Positions 40,172-50,446 of a DNA stretch of 64,000 nucleotides are shown in pieces (the stretch's first letter is position 1; each line of letters opens with the position of its first letter). The DNA is from Acinetobacter brisouisimilis (GTDB taxonomy: Bacteria > Pseudomonadota > Gammaproteobacteria > Pseudomonadales > Moraxellaceae), in the NCBI RefSeq assembly GCF_000368265.1, contig NZ_KB851219.1, positions 1,655,403-1,719,402 of the forward strand, in the 5' to 3' direction. Made by a program: the position numbers and the translations under genes. Under the pieces are notes generated by a model. The model searched no databases and was not told the origin of the DNA. It saw only the letters and a list, made by a program, of their open reading frames with translations.

Positions 40172-40998
40172 ACAACCTAAATGCCTACAATTTTAATTTA
40201 TATTATAAATAAGAATCATTTACATAGTTTATTCTTCACAAATTCCTTGTATTTTTCCACTATTTATTTGCTATGTTATTATTTTTATAAGTGAATTTTA
40301 AAATTCAGCATCACTTCCAGAAAATTTTTCCAAATTTCACCCTACAACCAAAGACCAATATTATAAAAAAGAATAAGGAACATTTATCTGAGGAGATACA
40401 CAACCAACTTTTTGCATACCTTTTCGCCATTTTTAAGTTTTTCACCCAATTTGAAGATCACTCACTCAAAGAACAACCATTTTTAAAATAAATACTGCTC
40501 ATGAATAAACTTTACTAAGTTGTCGCTTTTTATCATTGTTTTTTTCTATGAGAGTACGTACATTCATCTATATTGAGCTAAATATGTGATCTAGCGCATA
40601 GCTTCGTGAAAATTGATTATGACTTTTTACCAATAAATGTTTTACCAAATATTTCGACAGCAAATAACCGTGTTTTATAGACTTTAGGTATTTTCATGAT
40701 TATTTTTTAGACACTTTTAAGCCTTTTTGGCTCTTTTTCCACATAATAATTGCAATATGTACTGTATTTTTCGCCGCTGCTTGCTGTACATTTATGTCGG
40801 ACAAAAGAACGCTACTACAAATTTGGATGTATACAGCATGGAGGCTATTAACATAGAGGTTAAAAGTTAATCCAAAGTATTATTGACAATTTTTTAGTAA
40901 GGCATAAGCTTTGTCCGTGTTTATCCCCCTGATTACGTTCATTAAAATACAATTAATACGTATCAGATCAACATTCACCAGGACAGGAGATCTATTGA
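40172..40998. other. sdhC | gltA divergent intergenic region
   Basis: This long AT-rich non-coding interval separates two TCA promoters. TTGACA at 40883-40888 reads toward gltA but the -10 at the right distance is poor (TAAGCT). A 66-codon frame at 40291-40491 has no ribosome site and a low-complexity Lys/Phe/Asn composition, so I do not call it. Room exists for activator or repressor sites, but no clear inverted repeat was found. Confidence 0.5.
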
Positions 40999-42273
40999 AT
41001 GTCTGAAGCAACTGGCAAGAAAGCCGTTTTAAAACTTGATGGAAAAGAAATTGAACTGCCAATTTATAGCGGCACATTAGGTCCAGACGTTATTGACGTT
41101 AAAGACGTATTAGCCGCAGGTCATTTCACTTTCGATCCTGGTTTTATGGCTACCGCTTCTTGTGAATCTAAAATCACATTCATCGATGGTAACAAAGGCG
41201 TTTTATTACACCGTGGCTACCCAATCGATCAATTAGCGACTAAAGCTGACTATTTAGAAACTTGCTACTTGCTTTTAAATGGTGAATTACCAACGCCAGA
41301 ACAAAAAGCAGAATTTGATGCAAAAGTTCGTAACCACACTATGGTTCATGACCAAGTAAGTCGTTTCTATAATGGTTTCCGCCGTGACGCTCACCCTATG
41401 GCAATCATGGTTGGTGTAGTGGGTGCATTGTCTGCGTTCTATCACAATAATTTAAACATCGAAGATGTTAATCATCGTGAAATTACTGCAGTTCGCCTAA
41501 TTGCGAAAATCCCTACGCTAGCAGCGTGGAGCTACAAGTACACAGTGGGTCAACCATTTATGTACCCTCGCAATGACTTGAGCTATGCGGAAAACTTCTT
41601 GTACATGATGTTTGCCACTCCTGCAGACCGTGATTACAAAGTAAACCCTATTCTTGCTAAAGCAATGGATCGTATCTTTACGCTTCATGCTGACCATGAG
41701 CAAAATGCATCTACGTCTACAGTACGTTTAGCTGGTTCTACTGGTGCAAACCCATATGCATGTATCGCTGCTGGTATCTCTGCACTTTGGGGACCTGCTC
41801 ACGGTGGTGCAAACGAAGCTGTTCTTAAGATGCTTGACGAAATCGGCACTGTAGAAAACGTTGCTGGCTTCATGGAAAAAGTGAAAACTAAAGAAGTTAA
41901 ACTCATGGGCTTCGGTCACCGTGTTTACAAAAACTTCGACCCTCGCGCGAAAGTGATGAAAGAAACTTGTGACGAAGTTCTTGCTGCTCTTGGCATCAAC
42001 GATCCACAACTTGCACTTGCGATGGAGCTTGAACGTATTGCGCTTTCTGACGAATACTTCATTAAACGTAACTTGTATCCAAACGTAGACTTCTACTCAG
42101 GTATCATCCTTAAAGCGATTGGTATCCCAACAGAAATGTTTACAGTAATCTTCGCTCTTGCACGTACAGTAGGCTGGATCAGCCACTGGTTAGAAATGCA
42201 CAGCGGACCTTACAAGATTGGTCGCCCTCGTCAGCTTTACACTGGCGAAACTCAACGCGACATCAAGCGCTAA
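40999..42273 (+). CDS. gltA: citrate synthase (type II hexameric)
   Basis: GltA condenses oxaloacetate and acetyl-CoA, the entry step of the TCA cycle. The 424 residues match the long Gram-negative NADH-sensitive type. [20 protein letters not shown] and [10 protein letters not shown] contain active-site histidines, and [15 protein letters not shown] carries another His and the substrate arginine. AGGAGAT precedes ATG 40999. It is transcribed away from sdhCDAB. Confidence 0.98.
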   Translation: MSEATGKKAVLKLDGKEIELPIYSGTLGPDVIDVKDVLAAGHFTFDPGFMATASCESKITFIDGNKGVLLHRGYPIDQLATKADYLETCYLLLNGELPTPEQKAEFDAKVRNHTMVHDQVSRFYNGFRRDAHPMAIMVGVVGALSAFYHNNLNIEDVNHREITAVRLIAKIPTLAAWSYKYTVGQPFMYPRNDLSYAENFLYMMFATPADRDYKVNPILAKAMDRIFTLHADHEQNASTSTVRLAGSTGANPYACIAAGISALWGPAHGGANEAVLKMLDEIGTVENVAGFMEKVKTKEVKLMGFGHRVYKNFDPRAKVMKETCDEVLAALGINDPQLALAMELERIALSDEYFIKRNLYPNVDFYSGIILKAIGIPTEMFTVIFALARTVGWISHWLEMHSGPYKIGRPRQLYTGETQRDIKR

Positions 42274-42300
42274 TTTCCTCAAGGAAAGCAGCAAACGACA

Positions 42301-42330
42301 AAAAAGACCGCATTTTGCGGTCTTTTTTAT
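42301..42330. terminator. bidirectional terminator after gltA
   Basis: AAAAAAGACCGCA-TTT-TGCGGTCTTTTTT is a perfect stem with A-run and T-run, serving gltA and the convergent HTH gene. Confidence 0.93.
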
Positions 42331-42336
42331 ACTGAA

Positions 42337-42576
42337 TTAATATGTCAAATAACGAACAACAAAACTCGGATTATGAATAAAGAGTTTTAATAACGTCTGT
42401 GCGGCACTCGATGGTTTTCGTGTTCCACGCTCCCAACTTTCCAGTGTTCTGACAGAAACTCCCAAGATTTGTGCCAGTTGTAACTGAGTAATTTGAATAC
42501 GCTTACGTGCCAATACAATTTGCTGTGCCAATCGCAAATCCTGTGTCTGATGAATGGATTGATTTTTTATGTCCAT
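42337..42576 (-). CDS. orphan XRE/HigA-like helix-turn-helix protein
   Basis: The 79 residues are essentially one helix-turn-helix domain: QLQLAQILGVSVRTLESWE, then RGTRKPSSAAQTLLKLF, the layout of HigA/NadS-type antitoxins. I start at ATG 42576 with GTGAGG 8 bases upstream. The perfect palindrome TTTATCACGTGATAAA begins 17 bases before the start, suggesting autorepression. HigB/RelE toxins normally sit just upstream of such genes, but the 190 bases upstream contain only short interrupted frames, so the partner is absent or decayed. Confidence 0.8.
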   Translation of the reverse strand: MDIKNQSIHQTQDLRLAQQIVLARKRIQITQLQLAQILGVSVRTLESWERGTRKPSSAAQTLLKLFIHNPSFVVRYLTY

Positions 42577-42592
42577 TATCCTCACCCAATTT

Positions 42593-42608
42593 TTTATCAC
42601 GTGATAAA
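42593..42608. promoter_or_regulatory. 16-bp perfect palindrome, probable HTH operator
   Basis: TTTATCACGTGATAAA is identical on both strands. It lies directly upstream of the HTH gene's ribosome site, the usual place for an autoregulatory operator. No second copy was noticed in the window. Confidence 0.65.
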
Positions 42609-42801
42609 CAGCGCATAGCTGCGCGAAGCTAGCTCAACATTGCAGAAGAAACCTGCTTTAGTGGCAGTAAAATCCGCCGTATAAAACAGCTCAATCAACC
42701 AGATTATTGAATGGCAACATCGGTTAAGAGACTGTAATTTGACTTAATACAAGCTACAAACTGCTCTAAATACACTAAAAACAAGTTTCTATACCTCTGA
42801 C

Positions 42802-43086
42802 TTAAGGTTGTTTTGCTGAACTTGCAGGCGCATCATGCTGCATATTTGCCATATCATGCTCGCTCATTTTCGACATATCCATATCTTTCATATTGGACAT
42901 ATCATGTTGTGCAGATGCTGAAGATTCATCACCCGTAGAGCGCCATTGCTGAGAGTAGCGATTGATATCATTGCTATCGGATGCAACGCTATAATATAAA
43001 AATCCCAAAAAGGTCATACCTAAAATCACAGCAATAATGACACCACGCCAAACCTTTGAAGTGCTTTTACCTTGTGAATTTTCCAT
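42802..43086 (-). CDS. membrane-anchored Met/His-rich protein of a copper module
   Basis: The 94 residues have one membrane helix (about 13-33) after a short basic N-terminus, then a soluble, probably periplasmic part. Residues 61-85 hold seven Met, three His and several Asp in repeats such as HDMSNM, KDMDMSKM and HDMANM, a pattern typical of Cu(I)-binding methionine motifs. It follows the copper-receptor gene by 36 bases on the same strand. I infer a periplasmic copper chaperone or buffer acting behind the receptor. I do not recognise a named family. Confidence 0.75.
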   Translation of the reverse strand: MENSQGKSTSKVWRGVIIAVILGMTFLGFLYYSVASDSNDINRYSQQWRSTGDESSASAQHDMSNMKDMDMSKMSEHDMANMQHDAPASSAKQP

Positions 43087-43122
43087 ACAATTTACCTTGT
43101 TACAAGTTGAAAAAATTTTGCG

Positions 43123-45162
43123 TTAGAATTTAAAGCTCATTCGCGCCCAATAATTACGGCCGATATTGTCAAACTGCGTATTTGCGGCATAACCAAAAGC
43201 ACTCGCCCCCGCTTTATTTAAGTGTTCAGCATAGGCTTTATTCAAGAGATTATCGACACCCAAAGACAGGTCAACACCTTGAGTCAAATGATAGGTTGCG
43301 TTGAGCGCAATGGTGGTAAAGGCTTTACTTTCCCCCATGTCATAACCAACAATATTTCCCTGATACAAACTATAACGATTCTGCTTGGCAACCGAACGTA
43401 CCAATAAACCCAATGTGTAATGGTCTTGTACATAGCGTAGATTAAGGCGAGCTTCCAGAGGTGCAATTTGTGGTAACGGCGTATGATCGGAAGTATTTTC
43501 ACCCCATGCATACATAACACTCAAATCAGTTTGAATATGCGGGGTAAATTGATATCCCAGCCCTGTTTCTGCCCCTGCAATCGTTGCATCAACATTACGC
43601 ACAGTCGGATAAGACTGTGAAATGCTCGGATTGGCATACTGGATCAGGATAAAATCTTTCACAATACCCGCATAGACCGATGCCCAAGCATTCCATTTTC
43701 CTTGCTGCCATTGTGAACCAATATCTAGCTGTGTCGTTTTCTCTGTTTTTACAGCATCCATGTTATTAATACTGTAAGCCCCAGAAGAGAGTTTAGTGCT
43801 AAACAATTCCCAAAAATCAGGAACTCGTTCAACATAACCTAAACCAACATAATTTTTAATGCCAGAATCTGGCAAACTATTTTCTAAGCGAATAAAAGCA
43901 CTTGGAACGGTTTCAGTGCGTTCACTTGGATTGGTGATGATATTGGTTTTTGATGTGGTCATTGCCACGCGATCCAGACGTGCCCCTGTCACCAACTGAT
44001 TACTGTTGTTCAAATGATAGGTCAGTTCACTAAATGCGCCATAGGATTGATATTTCATATTACGCATATAAGGCTTATTCATCATCATCATGGTGCTTTT
44101 CATATCTCCACCATGATTCCAATGTTGCGAATCCACACCACTCACGACACTCAATCTCCCCCACTCGGTGGTCATCGCTAAGCGTGAATTGAGTGTTTGG
44201 CGAGCCAGTTCCATTGAACTTCGTACTCCCGCATTGCTACGGTAACTGTAGTTGTCCATGACATGGTCATTGTCGGTATAGTCGATTTGCGCTTCTATTT
44301 TTTTAATATGTTCGCTGATATTTTTCTTTTCCGCATGAAAACCTAAACTTTGCCGCTTGAATTGCACCCCATCCATGGAACGCCCTGCATATTCAGAGTA
44401 ACCATCTCCTGTACCCGCATTGAGTTCCAGCCATGTATCGTCATCGGGTGTCCATCCCATCGCTATGTCTGCTGTCCAACGCTCCCATGCCGATGGGACT
44501 TTATTGCGATTACCATCTTTATAACTGTTTGAGGTTGAACGACTGGTGGTTAGGCGCAAATATTTGGTTTCATCACCTAATGTTCCATCAAAATTTTGAT
44601 CTAAACGACCATAGGAACCAACTAGCACACTAGCCGTTCCCTGATACGGTTTTTCACTACTCAGTTTTGGTGGAGTGCGTTCAAAAAGTACGGTTGCGGC
44701 TGAACCTGGGGTTGGATACAGTACCGTTTCTGGGCCCTTCACCACCGTAATTTTATCGTAGGTTTCAGGCGAAATATAAGAGGTTGGCGCATCCATACGT
44801 GCAGGGCACGCACCAAGTTTTTCAGTCCCATTGGTGAGCATTTTAATGCGTGAACCAAACATTCCTCGGAATGTGACATCGCCATTGGTTCCACCGCTGC
44901 TAATGGCATTAAATCCTACAATGCTTTTGAGATAATCCGCACCATCGGTCGCTGGAACAGGTTGAATTGGCTGTTTAGGATCAGCAACTACCACCAAACC
45001 ATTAGCCTTCTTGCCTTTTGTTGCTGTGACTACAATTGGAGCAAGTTGAATTTCATCTGTCGTTATCGATGATTGATCTGTGGTTTCTTCCGCTTGAGCA
45101 AAATTTGAAGCAAGTGCGACTGCAACCGCAAGCGATTGTAAAATAAATTTCGGCTGTGACAT
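43123..45162 (-). CDS. TonB-dependent copper receptor, OprC/NosA type
   Basis: This 679-residue outer-membrane barrel with plug domain imports copper. After the signal peptide (cleavage near FAQA-EE), a TonB-box-like PIVVTA is at about 42-47 and the plug follows. It carries the CxxxM of the OprC copper site as C119-PAR-M123, and an HxM as H300-V-M302; these two motifs form the copper site described for OprC. The C-terminal strand ends NYWARMSFKF. It lies in an operon with a DUF2946 protein upstream and a Met-rich protein downstream. Confidence 0.9.
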   Translation of the reverse strand: MSQPKFILQSLAVAVALASNFAQAEETTDQSSITTDEIQLAPIVVTATKGKKANGLVVVADPKQPIQPVPATDGADYLKSIVGFNAISSGGTNGDVTFRGMFGSRIKMLTNGTEKLGACPARMDAPTSYISPETYDKITVVKGPETVLYPTPGSAATVLFERTPPKLSSEKPYQGTASVLVGSYGRLDQNFDGTLGDETKYLRLTTSRSTSNSYKDGNRNKVPSAWERWTADIAMGWTPDDDTWLELNAGTGDGYSEYAGRSMDGVQFKRQSLGFHAEKKNISEHIKKIEAQIDYTDNDHVMDNYSYRSNAGVRSSMELARQTLNSRLAMTTEWGRLSVVSGVDSQHWNHGGDMKSTMMMMNKPYMRNMKYQSYGAFSELTYHLNNSNQLVTGARLDRVAMTTSKTNIITNPSERTETVPSAFIRLENSLPDSGIKNYVGLGYVERVPDFWELFSTKLSSGAYSINNMDAVKTEKTTQLDIGSQWQQGKWNAWASVYAGIVKDFILIQYANPSISQSYPTVRNVDATIAGAETGLGYQFTPHIQTDLSVMYAWGENTSDHTPLPQIAPLEARLNLRYVQDHYTLGLLVRSVAKQNRYSLYQGNIVGYDMGESKAFTTIALNATYHLTQGVDLSLGVDNLLNKAYAEHLNKAGASAFGYAANTQFDNIGRNYWARMSFKF

Positions 45163-45239
45163 GAATTTTCTCTTTTATGTCATAAACAAAATTCTTGAGG
45201 GTTTCCTCAAGAACAAATACCTTGTATTGAATATTTTGT

Positions 45240-45674
45240 TTAAGCAAAAAGAGGGGGCGCTCGCCCTTGTGGAATAAGAAAGAGTCGTTGTAAAACGAAA
45301 TAGATATGCTTAAAAGCTTTTTGAAAAGCAATCAGGCGAACTTGCAGACGTTCGAAGACTTCTTTAATTTCCAGATCAAGAAAGGCAACCATGTGCCCAT
45401 AAACTTTACAATAAAGACATTCATGGTTTGGGTCGTGCTGATGCTTGTCATGCACCGAGGCGTGGGACGACATATGCATACCCTGCATATGCGACATATC
45501 AGCCATCGACATATCCATTTGGGTGGCATTGCTATGATTTGTAAGGGCTAATGCATCGGAAACAGTGGCACATACCGGAGAAATCTGAAAATTTTCCGGA
45601 AGCAGCGCCTGTAAAAATACGGCGATTTGCAGCAACATTGCACTCAGTGCAAGTACAAATCCAGTTCTTAGCAA
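45240..45674 (-). CDS. DUF2946 family protein, His/Met-rich
   Basis: The 144 residues begin with a hydrophobic segment (signal or anchor, about 5-25). A Met/His stretch follows (QMDMSMADMSHMQGMHM, then HASVHDKHQHD), then the paired cysteines HECLYCKVYGH and the family end RAPPLFA. DUF2946 genes accompany copper receptors in other Proteobacteria. A periplasmic copper-binding role is likely but unproven. The start is uncertain: TTG 45674 gives this length and ATG 45638 is the first ATG. It is the first gene of the copper operon. Confidence 0.75.
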   Translation of the reverse strand: MLRTGFVLALSAMLLQIAVFLQALLPENFQISPVCATVSDALALTNHSNATQMDMSMADMSHMQGMHMSSHASVHDKHQHDPNHECLYCKVYGHMVAFLDLEIKEVFERLQVRLIAFQKAFKHIYFVLQRLFLIPQGRAPPLFA

Positions 45675-46052
45675 ACTTAACCTTCTCTGCTTAGCAACCC
45701 CAATATGGCTGTTAAAATGATCAGCCTTTTAAACTCGCGCCAGTCTACTATATTTATTTTGTTTTGGCTAAAAATTTGCGAGTCTGGATTTTTTAAAGAT
45801 AAGGCTTTGACATAGAAAAATTTATTCTATATTCACTAGGGTCGATTTTTTATTAAAACTGAGCAAAAATGTTGGTTTTTCTGTATTTCTGGCAGAATTT
45901 TTTTAGATTTAAGATCAATCTAAGCTGTGTTTCGTATATAGTATAACTACCTGAACGCCACTGTATATCCCTGTTATACTTTACATTACGCTGAACAATT
46001 AAATTTATAAATCAGCCTGATGTAAGCCCTATAGGAATAGGATTTTATTTGA
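45675..46052. promoter_or_regulatory. divergent control region copper operon | nadE
   Basis: GGCTG-N10-CAGCC at 45707-45726 lies just upstream of the copper operon and may be an operator. For nadE, TATACT at 45975-45980 with TGAACG 17 bases upstream is a plausible promoter. No Fur-like box was seen. No gene in this interval. Confidence 0.4.
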
Positions 46053-47678
46053 ATGAAAAATTTTAAAATTGCCCTTGCTCAATTCTCTCCACATATTGGC
46101 AATATTGAAAACAACACCCAGAAAATGATCGAACAGGCAAACCAAGCCAAACAACAGCATGCTGACATTATTTTATTTCCTGAACTCAGCATGATTGGTT
46201 ACCCTGCAGAAGATTTATTTTTGCGCCCTAGTCTAAAAAAACGCACTGAAGCTGCGTTGGCTGAACTGAGCAAAGTCAAAGATATCGTGATGGTGTTTGG
46301 CTTTGTTCATCATACTGAAGATGGACAACGTTTTAACTCAGCAGCCGTGATGAAAGATGGTGAAATTCTGGGGATTTATAACAAACAGAATTTGCCGAAC
46401 TATAGTGTATTTGATGAAAAACGCTACTTTGCCGCAGGTCAGCAACACCTGATTTTTGAATATTTAGGACATAAATTTGGTGTACTGATTTGTGAAGATA
46501 TTTGGAGTCTTAACACCGTACAGCAATTGAGCCAACTCAATGTCGACAGTGTACTTGTACTCAACTCATCACCTTACGAAGTGGGTAAACCACAGCACCG
46601 TTTAACCACCATGGCTAAAGTGGCTAATGAGCTAAATATCAACCTGATTTATAGCAACCAGGTGGGTGGTCAGGATGATTTGATTTTTGATGGCTCAAGT
46701 TTTGCAATTAACCGCAATGGTGATGTCGTTTTACGTGCTGCAAGCTTCAAAGAAGAACTCTACTATGTAGACTTCGATACAGAACAGGCTGCTTACACTA
46801 AGCAAACTCTTGTTCCTGAACTCGACACCATGGCTGAGATTTATCAAAGCCTAGTCATGGCAACCCGTGACTATGTTCAACGTTCAGGTTTTCCTGGTGT
46901 TATTTTAGGTTTATCTGGCGGGATTGACTCTGCTTTAACCTTAGCGATTGCAGTTGATGCTTTGGGCGCAGATAAAGTTCAAGCTGTGATGATGCCATAT
47001 ACTTACACTTCGCAAATTAGTGTTGAAGATGCAGCGGAACAAGCAAAAACTTTAGGGATTACATTCGGGATTGCAGAAATCCACCCGATTGTGAATAGCT
47101 TTATGCAAACTCTGTATCCTTTCTTTGGTGATCGCCCTGCCGATGCGACCGAAGAAAATCTTCAGGCACGTGCACGCGGCACTTTACTCATGGGTTTGTC
47201 GAACAAGTTTGGTAATTTAGTCCTGTCTACAGGCAATAAATCTGAGCTTGCTGTAGGTTACTGCACACTGTATGGCGATATGGTCGGCGGTTTTGCGGTT
47301 CTTAAAGATGTGTACAAAACCATTGTATTTGAATTGGCAAAATACCGTAACAGTATCAGTGAAACTCCAGTGATTCCTGAGCGTGTCATTACTCGCCCAC
47401 CTTCAGCAGAACTTCGTCCAGACCAAAAAGATCAAGACTCATTACCTGCATACGATGTGCTTGATGCCATTTTATATGCTTACATTGAAGAAGACAGCAG
47501 CCAAGCGGACATTATTGCTCGCGGTTTTGATCAGGCAACTGTAGAAAAAGTCATTCAGTTGGTTGATCGCAATGAATACAAACGCCGTCAGGGTGCAATT
47601 GGTCCACGTATTAGCTCACGCGCGTTTAGCCGTGAACGCCGCTACCCAATTGTAAATGGCTGGAAAGCTGGTATCTAA
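46053..47678 (+). CDS. nadE: glutamine-dependent NAD+ synthase
   Basis: It converts deamido-NAD to NAD. The 541 residues combine an N-terminal nitrilase-type glutaminase with the catalytic Glu in LFPELSMIGYPAEDL and the nucleophile in LICEDIWS, and a C-terminal synthetase with the PP-loop GLSGGIDSAL (about 288-297) and the later STGNKSELAVGY. Length is typical of the two-domain bacterial form. AGGA about 10 bases before ATG 46053 is the ribosome site. Confidence 0.96.
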   Translation: MKNFKIALAQFSPHIGNIENNTQKMIEQANQAKQQHADIILFPELSMIGYPAEDLFLRPSLKKRTEAALAELSKVKDIVMVFGFVHHTEDGQRFNSAAVMKDGEILGIYNKQNLPNYSVFDEKRYFAAGQQHLIFEYLGHKFGVLICEDIWSLNTVQQLSQLNVDSVLVLNSSPYEVGKPQHRLTTMAKVANELNINLIYSNQVGGQDDLIFDGSSFAINRNGDVVLRAASFKEELYYVDFDTEQAAYTKQTLVPELDTMAEIYQSLVMATRDYVQRSGFPGVILGLSGGIDSALTLAIAVDALGADKVQAVMMPYTYTSQISVEDAAEQAKTLGITFGIAEIHPIVNSFMQTLYPFFGDRPADATEENLQARARGTLLMGLSNKFGNLVLSTGNKSELAVGYCTLYGDMVGGFAVLKDVYKTIVFELAKYRNSISETPVIPERVITRPPSAELRPDQKDQDSLPAYDVLDAILYAYIEEDSSQADIIARGFDQATVEKVIQLVDRNEYKRRQGAIGPRISSRAFSRERRYPIVNGWKAGI

Positions 47679-47690
47679 TTAAAAAAATAC

Positions 47691-47721
47691 AAAAAGCCCG
47701 AATTTATGTTCGGGCTTTTTT
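47691..47721 (+). terminator. terminator after nadE
   Basis: AAAAAGCCCGAA-tttatg-TTCGGGCTTTTTT, a perfect stem with A-run and T-run. Confidence 0.93.
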
Positions 47722-47784
47722 ATATCTTAGGCATACGTCAGGCACAAAAAAAGAAACCATGCAGTGATGCATGGTTTATAAAAA

Positions 47785-47861
47785 TGGTGGCTATGACGAG
47801 ACTTGAACTTGTGACCCCCGCATTATGAGTGCGGTGCTCTAACCAACTGAGCTACATAGCC
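47785..47861 (-). tRNA. tRNA-Met(CAT), elongator type
   Basis: The 77 bases including encoded CCA fold as a cloverleaf. The acceptor is GGCTATG/CATAGCC, the D arm contains AGCTCAGTTGGTTAGAGC and the anticodon loop is CTCATAA. The T arm contains GTTCAAGTC. Position 1 G pairs with C72, unlike initiator tRNA, and the whole resembles E. coli metT. Minus strand, convergent with nadE. Confidence 0.95.
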
Positions 47862-48220
47862 GTAAACTGTGCGTGCATTATCTACAGTTCTTTAAATCAC
47901 GTCAACAAGTTTCAACACCATCTGTTCAGCAAATATGCAAAATTTAATGTTTTGACTATAAATTAACTATTTTTCTGTAGTTTGCAACTAAAAAAGTGGC
48001 TTAATGCATAAGTTTTCATAGAAAATACTGAATGACTATAAGTGCCATCAGCGCAATAAGTAGAATATATTCACACGTTAACTCATCATGTATTTTGCCC
48101 AACTCAAGGTTGAGCAAAATTATAGAAACCTTATGATAGATATCATTAGGATATCGTTATATTGCCGTTTAATTGGCTACAGGCAGAGCTTCTGAAAAGT
48201 TAGCCAATTTAATGCGATCC
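47862..48220. other. intergenic region tRNA-Met / pobA
   Basis: About 360 AT-rich bases containing the tRNA promoter and the pobA 3' flank. I see no protein-like frame and no clear terminator. Confidence 0.5.
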
Positions 48221-49471
<1,251 letters not shown>

Positions 49472-49552
49472 TTAATATTCTGCAAGTAAATTAAGCTGTT
49501 TTTTCAGATCACTCTATGTCTAGAATAGGAAAATGCCCGATATACAATACAG

Positions 49553-49571
49553 TTGTCCGAATATCGGACAA
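49553..49571. promoter_or_regulatory. probable PobR operator, 8-3-8 palindrome
   Basis: TTGTCCGAATATCGGACAA is a perfect inverted repeat (8-bp arms, 3-bp centre) in the 141-base pobA | pobR gap, 24 bases before the pobR start. A related half site (CCCGATAT) lies 16 bases away. PobR is known to act in this interval in Acinetobacter. Confidence 0.7.
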
Positions 49572-49594
49572 TTTTCAAATAGGATATACTTGCC

Positions 49595-50404
49595 ATGGAA
49601 CAACAGGCATATCTCCAAGCAGTAAATGGGGAACAGATTGCTCAGGAAGACTATATTGCAGGCTTGGCTAAAGGGCTGATCGTACTTGAAACCTTTGGTA
49701 TAGAAAGACAACGCCTGAATATCACCCAGATTTCCCAACGCACGGGTATTAGCCGCACAGCGGCACGGCGCTATGCCAAGACCTTAAAATTTTTAGGGTT
49801 TTTAGATAGTGATCAGCATTATTTCTGGTTAACGCCACGTGTGCTTCGTTTCTCAAGCGCCTATCTGAGTTCTGCACACCTACCTAAAATCGCGCAACCT
49901 TTGCTCAACTTGCTGAGCGTGCAGACCAATCAGACTTTTTCGATCGTAGTGCTGGATGAACATGAAGTCGTACCGATTGCCCGCAGCTTTCTACCACAAC
50001 CTGATAGCTTGCGCCTTAACCCTTACGGCATGCATTTGGGGCATCGCCTGCCTGCTCATGCCACCTCAACAGGTAAGTTACTCTTGGCACAACTTAGCCA
50101 AAGTGAACGCCAAGCATGGGTACAGCGCTATGGTTTAAAACGTCTCACACCATTTAGTATGACCAATGAAAGTGAATTTTTACAGGAACTCGAGAAGATT
50201 GCCCAACAGGACTATTGTATTTCACAAGAGGAGCATGAGCTTGGGATTATTGCAATTGCGGTTCCTATTTTTGATGCTCAGGGACAAGCCATTGCCGCGC
50301 TAAACTGCATTGGGCAACAACAACGGATTGATGAAAACTATTTGATCAAGAGTATTTTGCCATTACTCAGACATTGCGCTCAGGAAATTCGCAATATGCT
50401 ATAA
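49595..50404 (+). CDS. pobR: IclR family activator of pobA
   Basis: The 269 residues comprise an N-terminal winged helix (NITQISQRTGISRTAARRYA, about 47-66) and the IclR effector domain, with GMHLGHRLPAHATSTGKLLL and the late CISQEEHELGIIAIAVPI. In Acinetobacter, PobR activates pobA in response to 4-hydroxybenzoate. Its divergent position and the palindrome between the genes support the same role here. Confidence 0.92.
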   Translation: MEQQAYLQAVNGEQIAQEDYIAGLAKGLIVLETFGIERQRLNITQISQRTGISRTAARRYAKTLKFLGFLDSDQHYFWLTPRVLRFSSAYLSSAHLPKIAQPLLNLLSVQTNQTFSIVVLDEHEVVPIARSFLPQPDSLRLNPYGMHLGHRLPAHATSTGKLLLAQLSQSERQAWVQRYGLKRLTPFSMTNESEFLQELEKIAQQDYCISQEEHELGIIAIAVPIFDAQGQAIAALNCIGQQQRIDENYLIKSILPLLRHCAQEIRNML

Positions 50405-50406
50405 AC

Positions 50407-50436
50407 AAAAAAAGCCAGTGATAACACTGGCTTTTT
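50407..50436. terminator. bidirectional terminator pobR / AGCS symporter
   Basis: AAAAAGCCAGTG-ataa-CACTGGCTTTTT, a perfect stem between convergent genes. Confidence 0.93.
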
Positions 50437-50446
50437 CGACTGGATC

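Noticed and set aside
40291..40491. 66-codon frame between sdhC and gltA
   Set aside because: Its Lys/Phe/Asn composition simply reflects AT-rich DNA and there is no ribosome site.
45306..45551. 81-codon plus-strand frame opposite the DUF2946 gene
   Set aside because: It is an antisense shadow of the Met/His-rich coding sequence.
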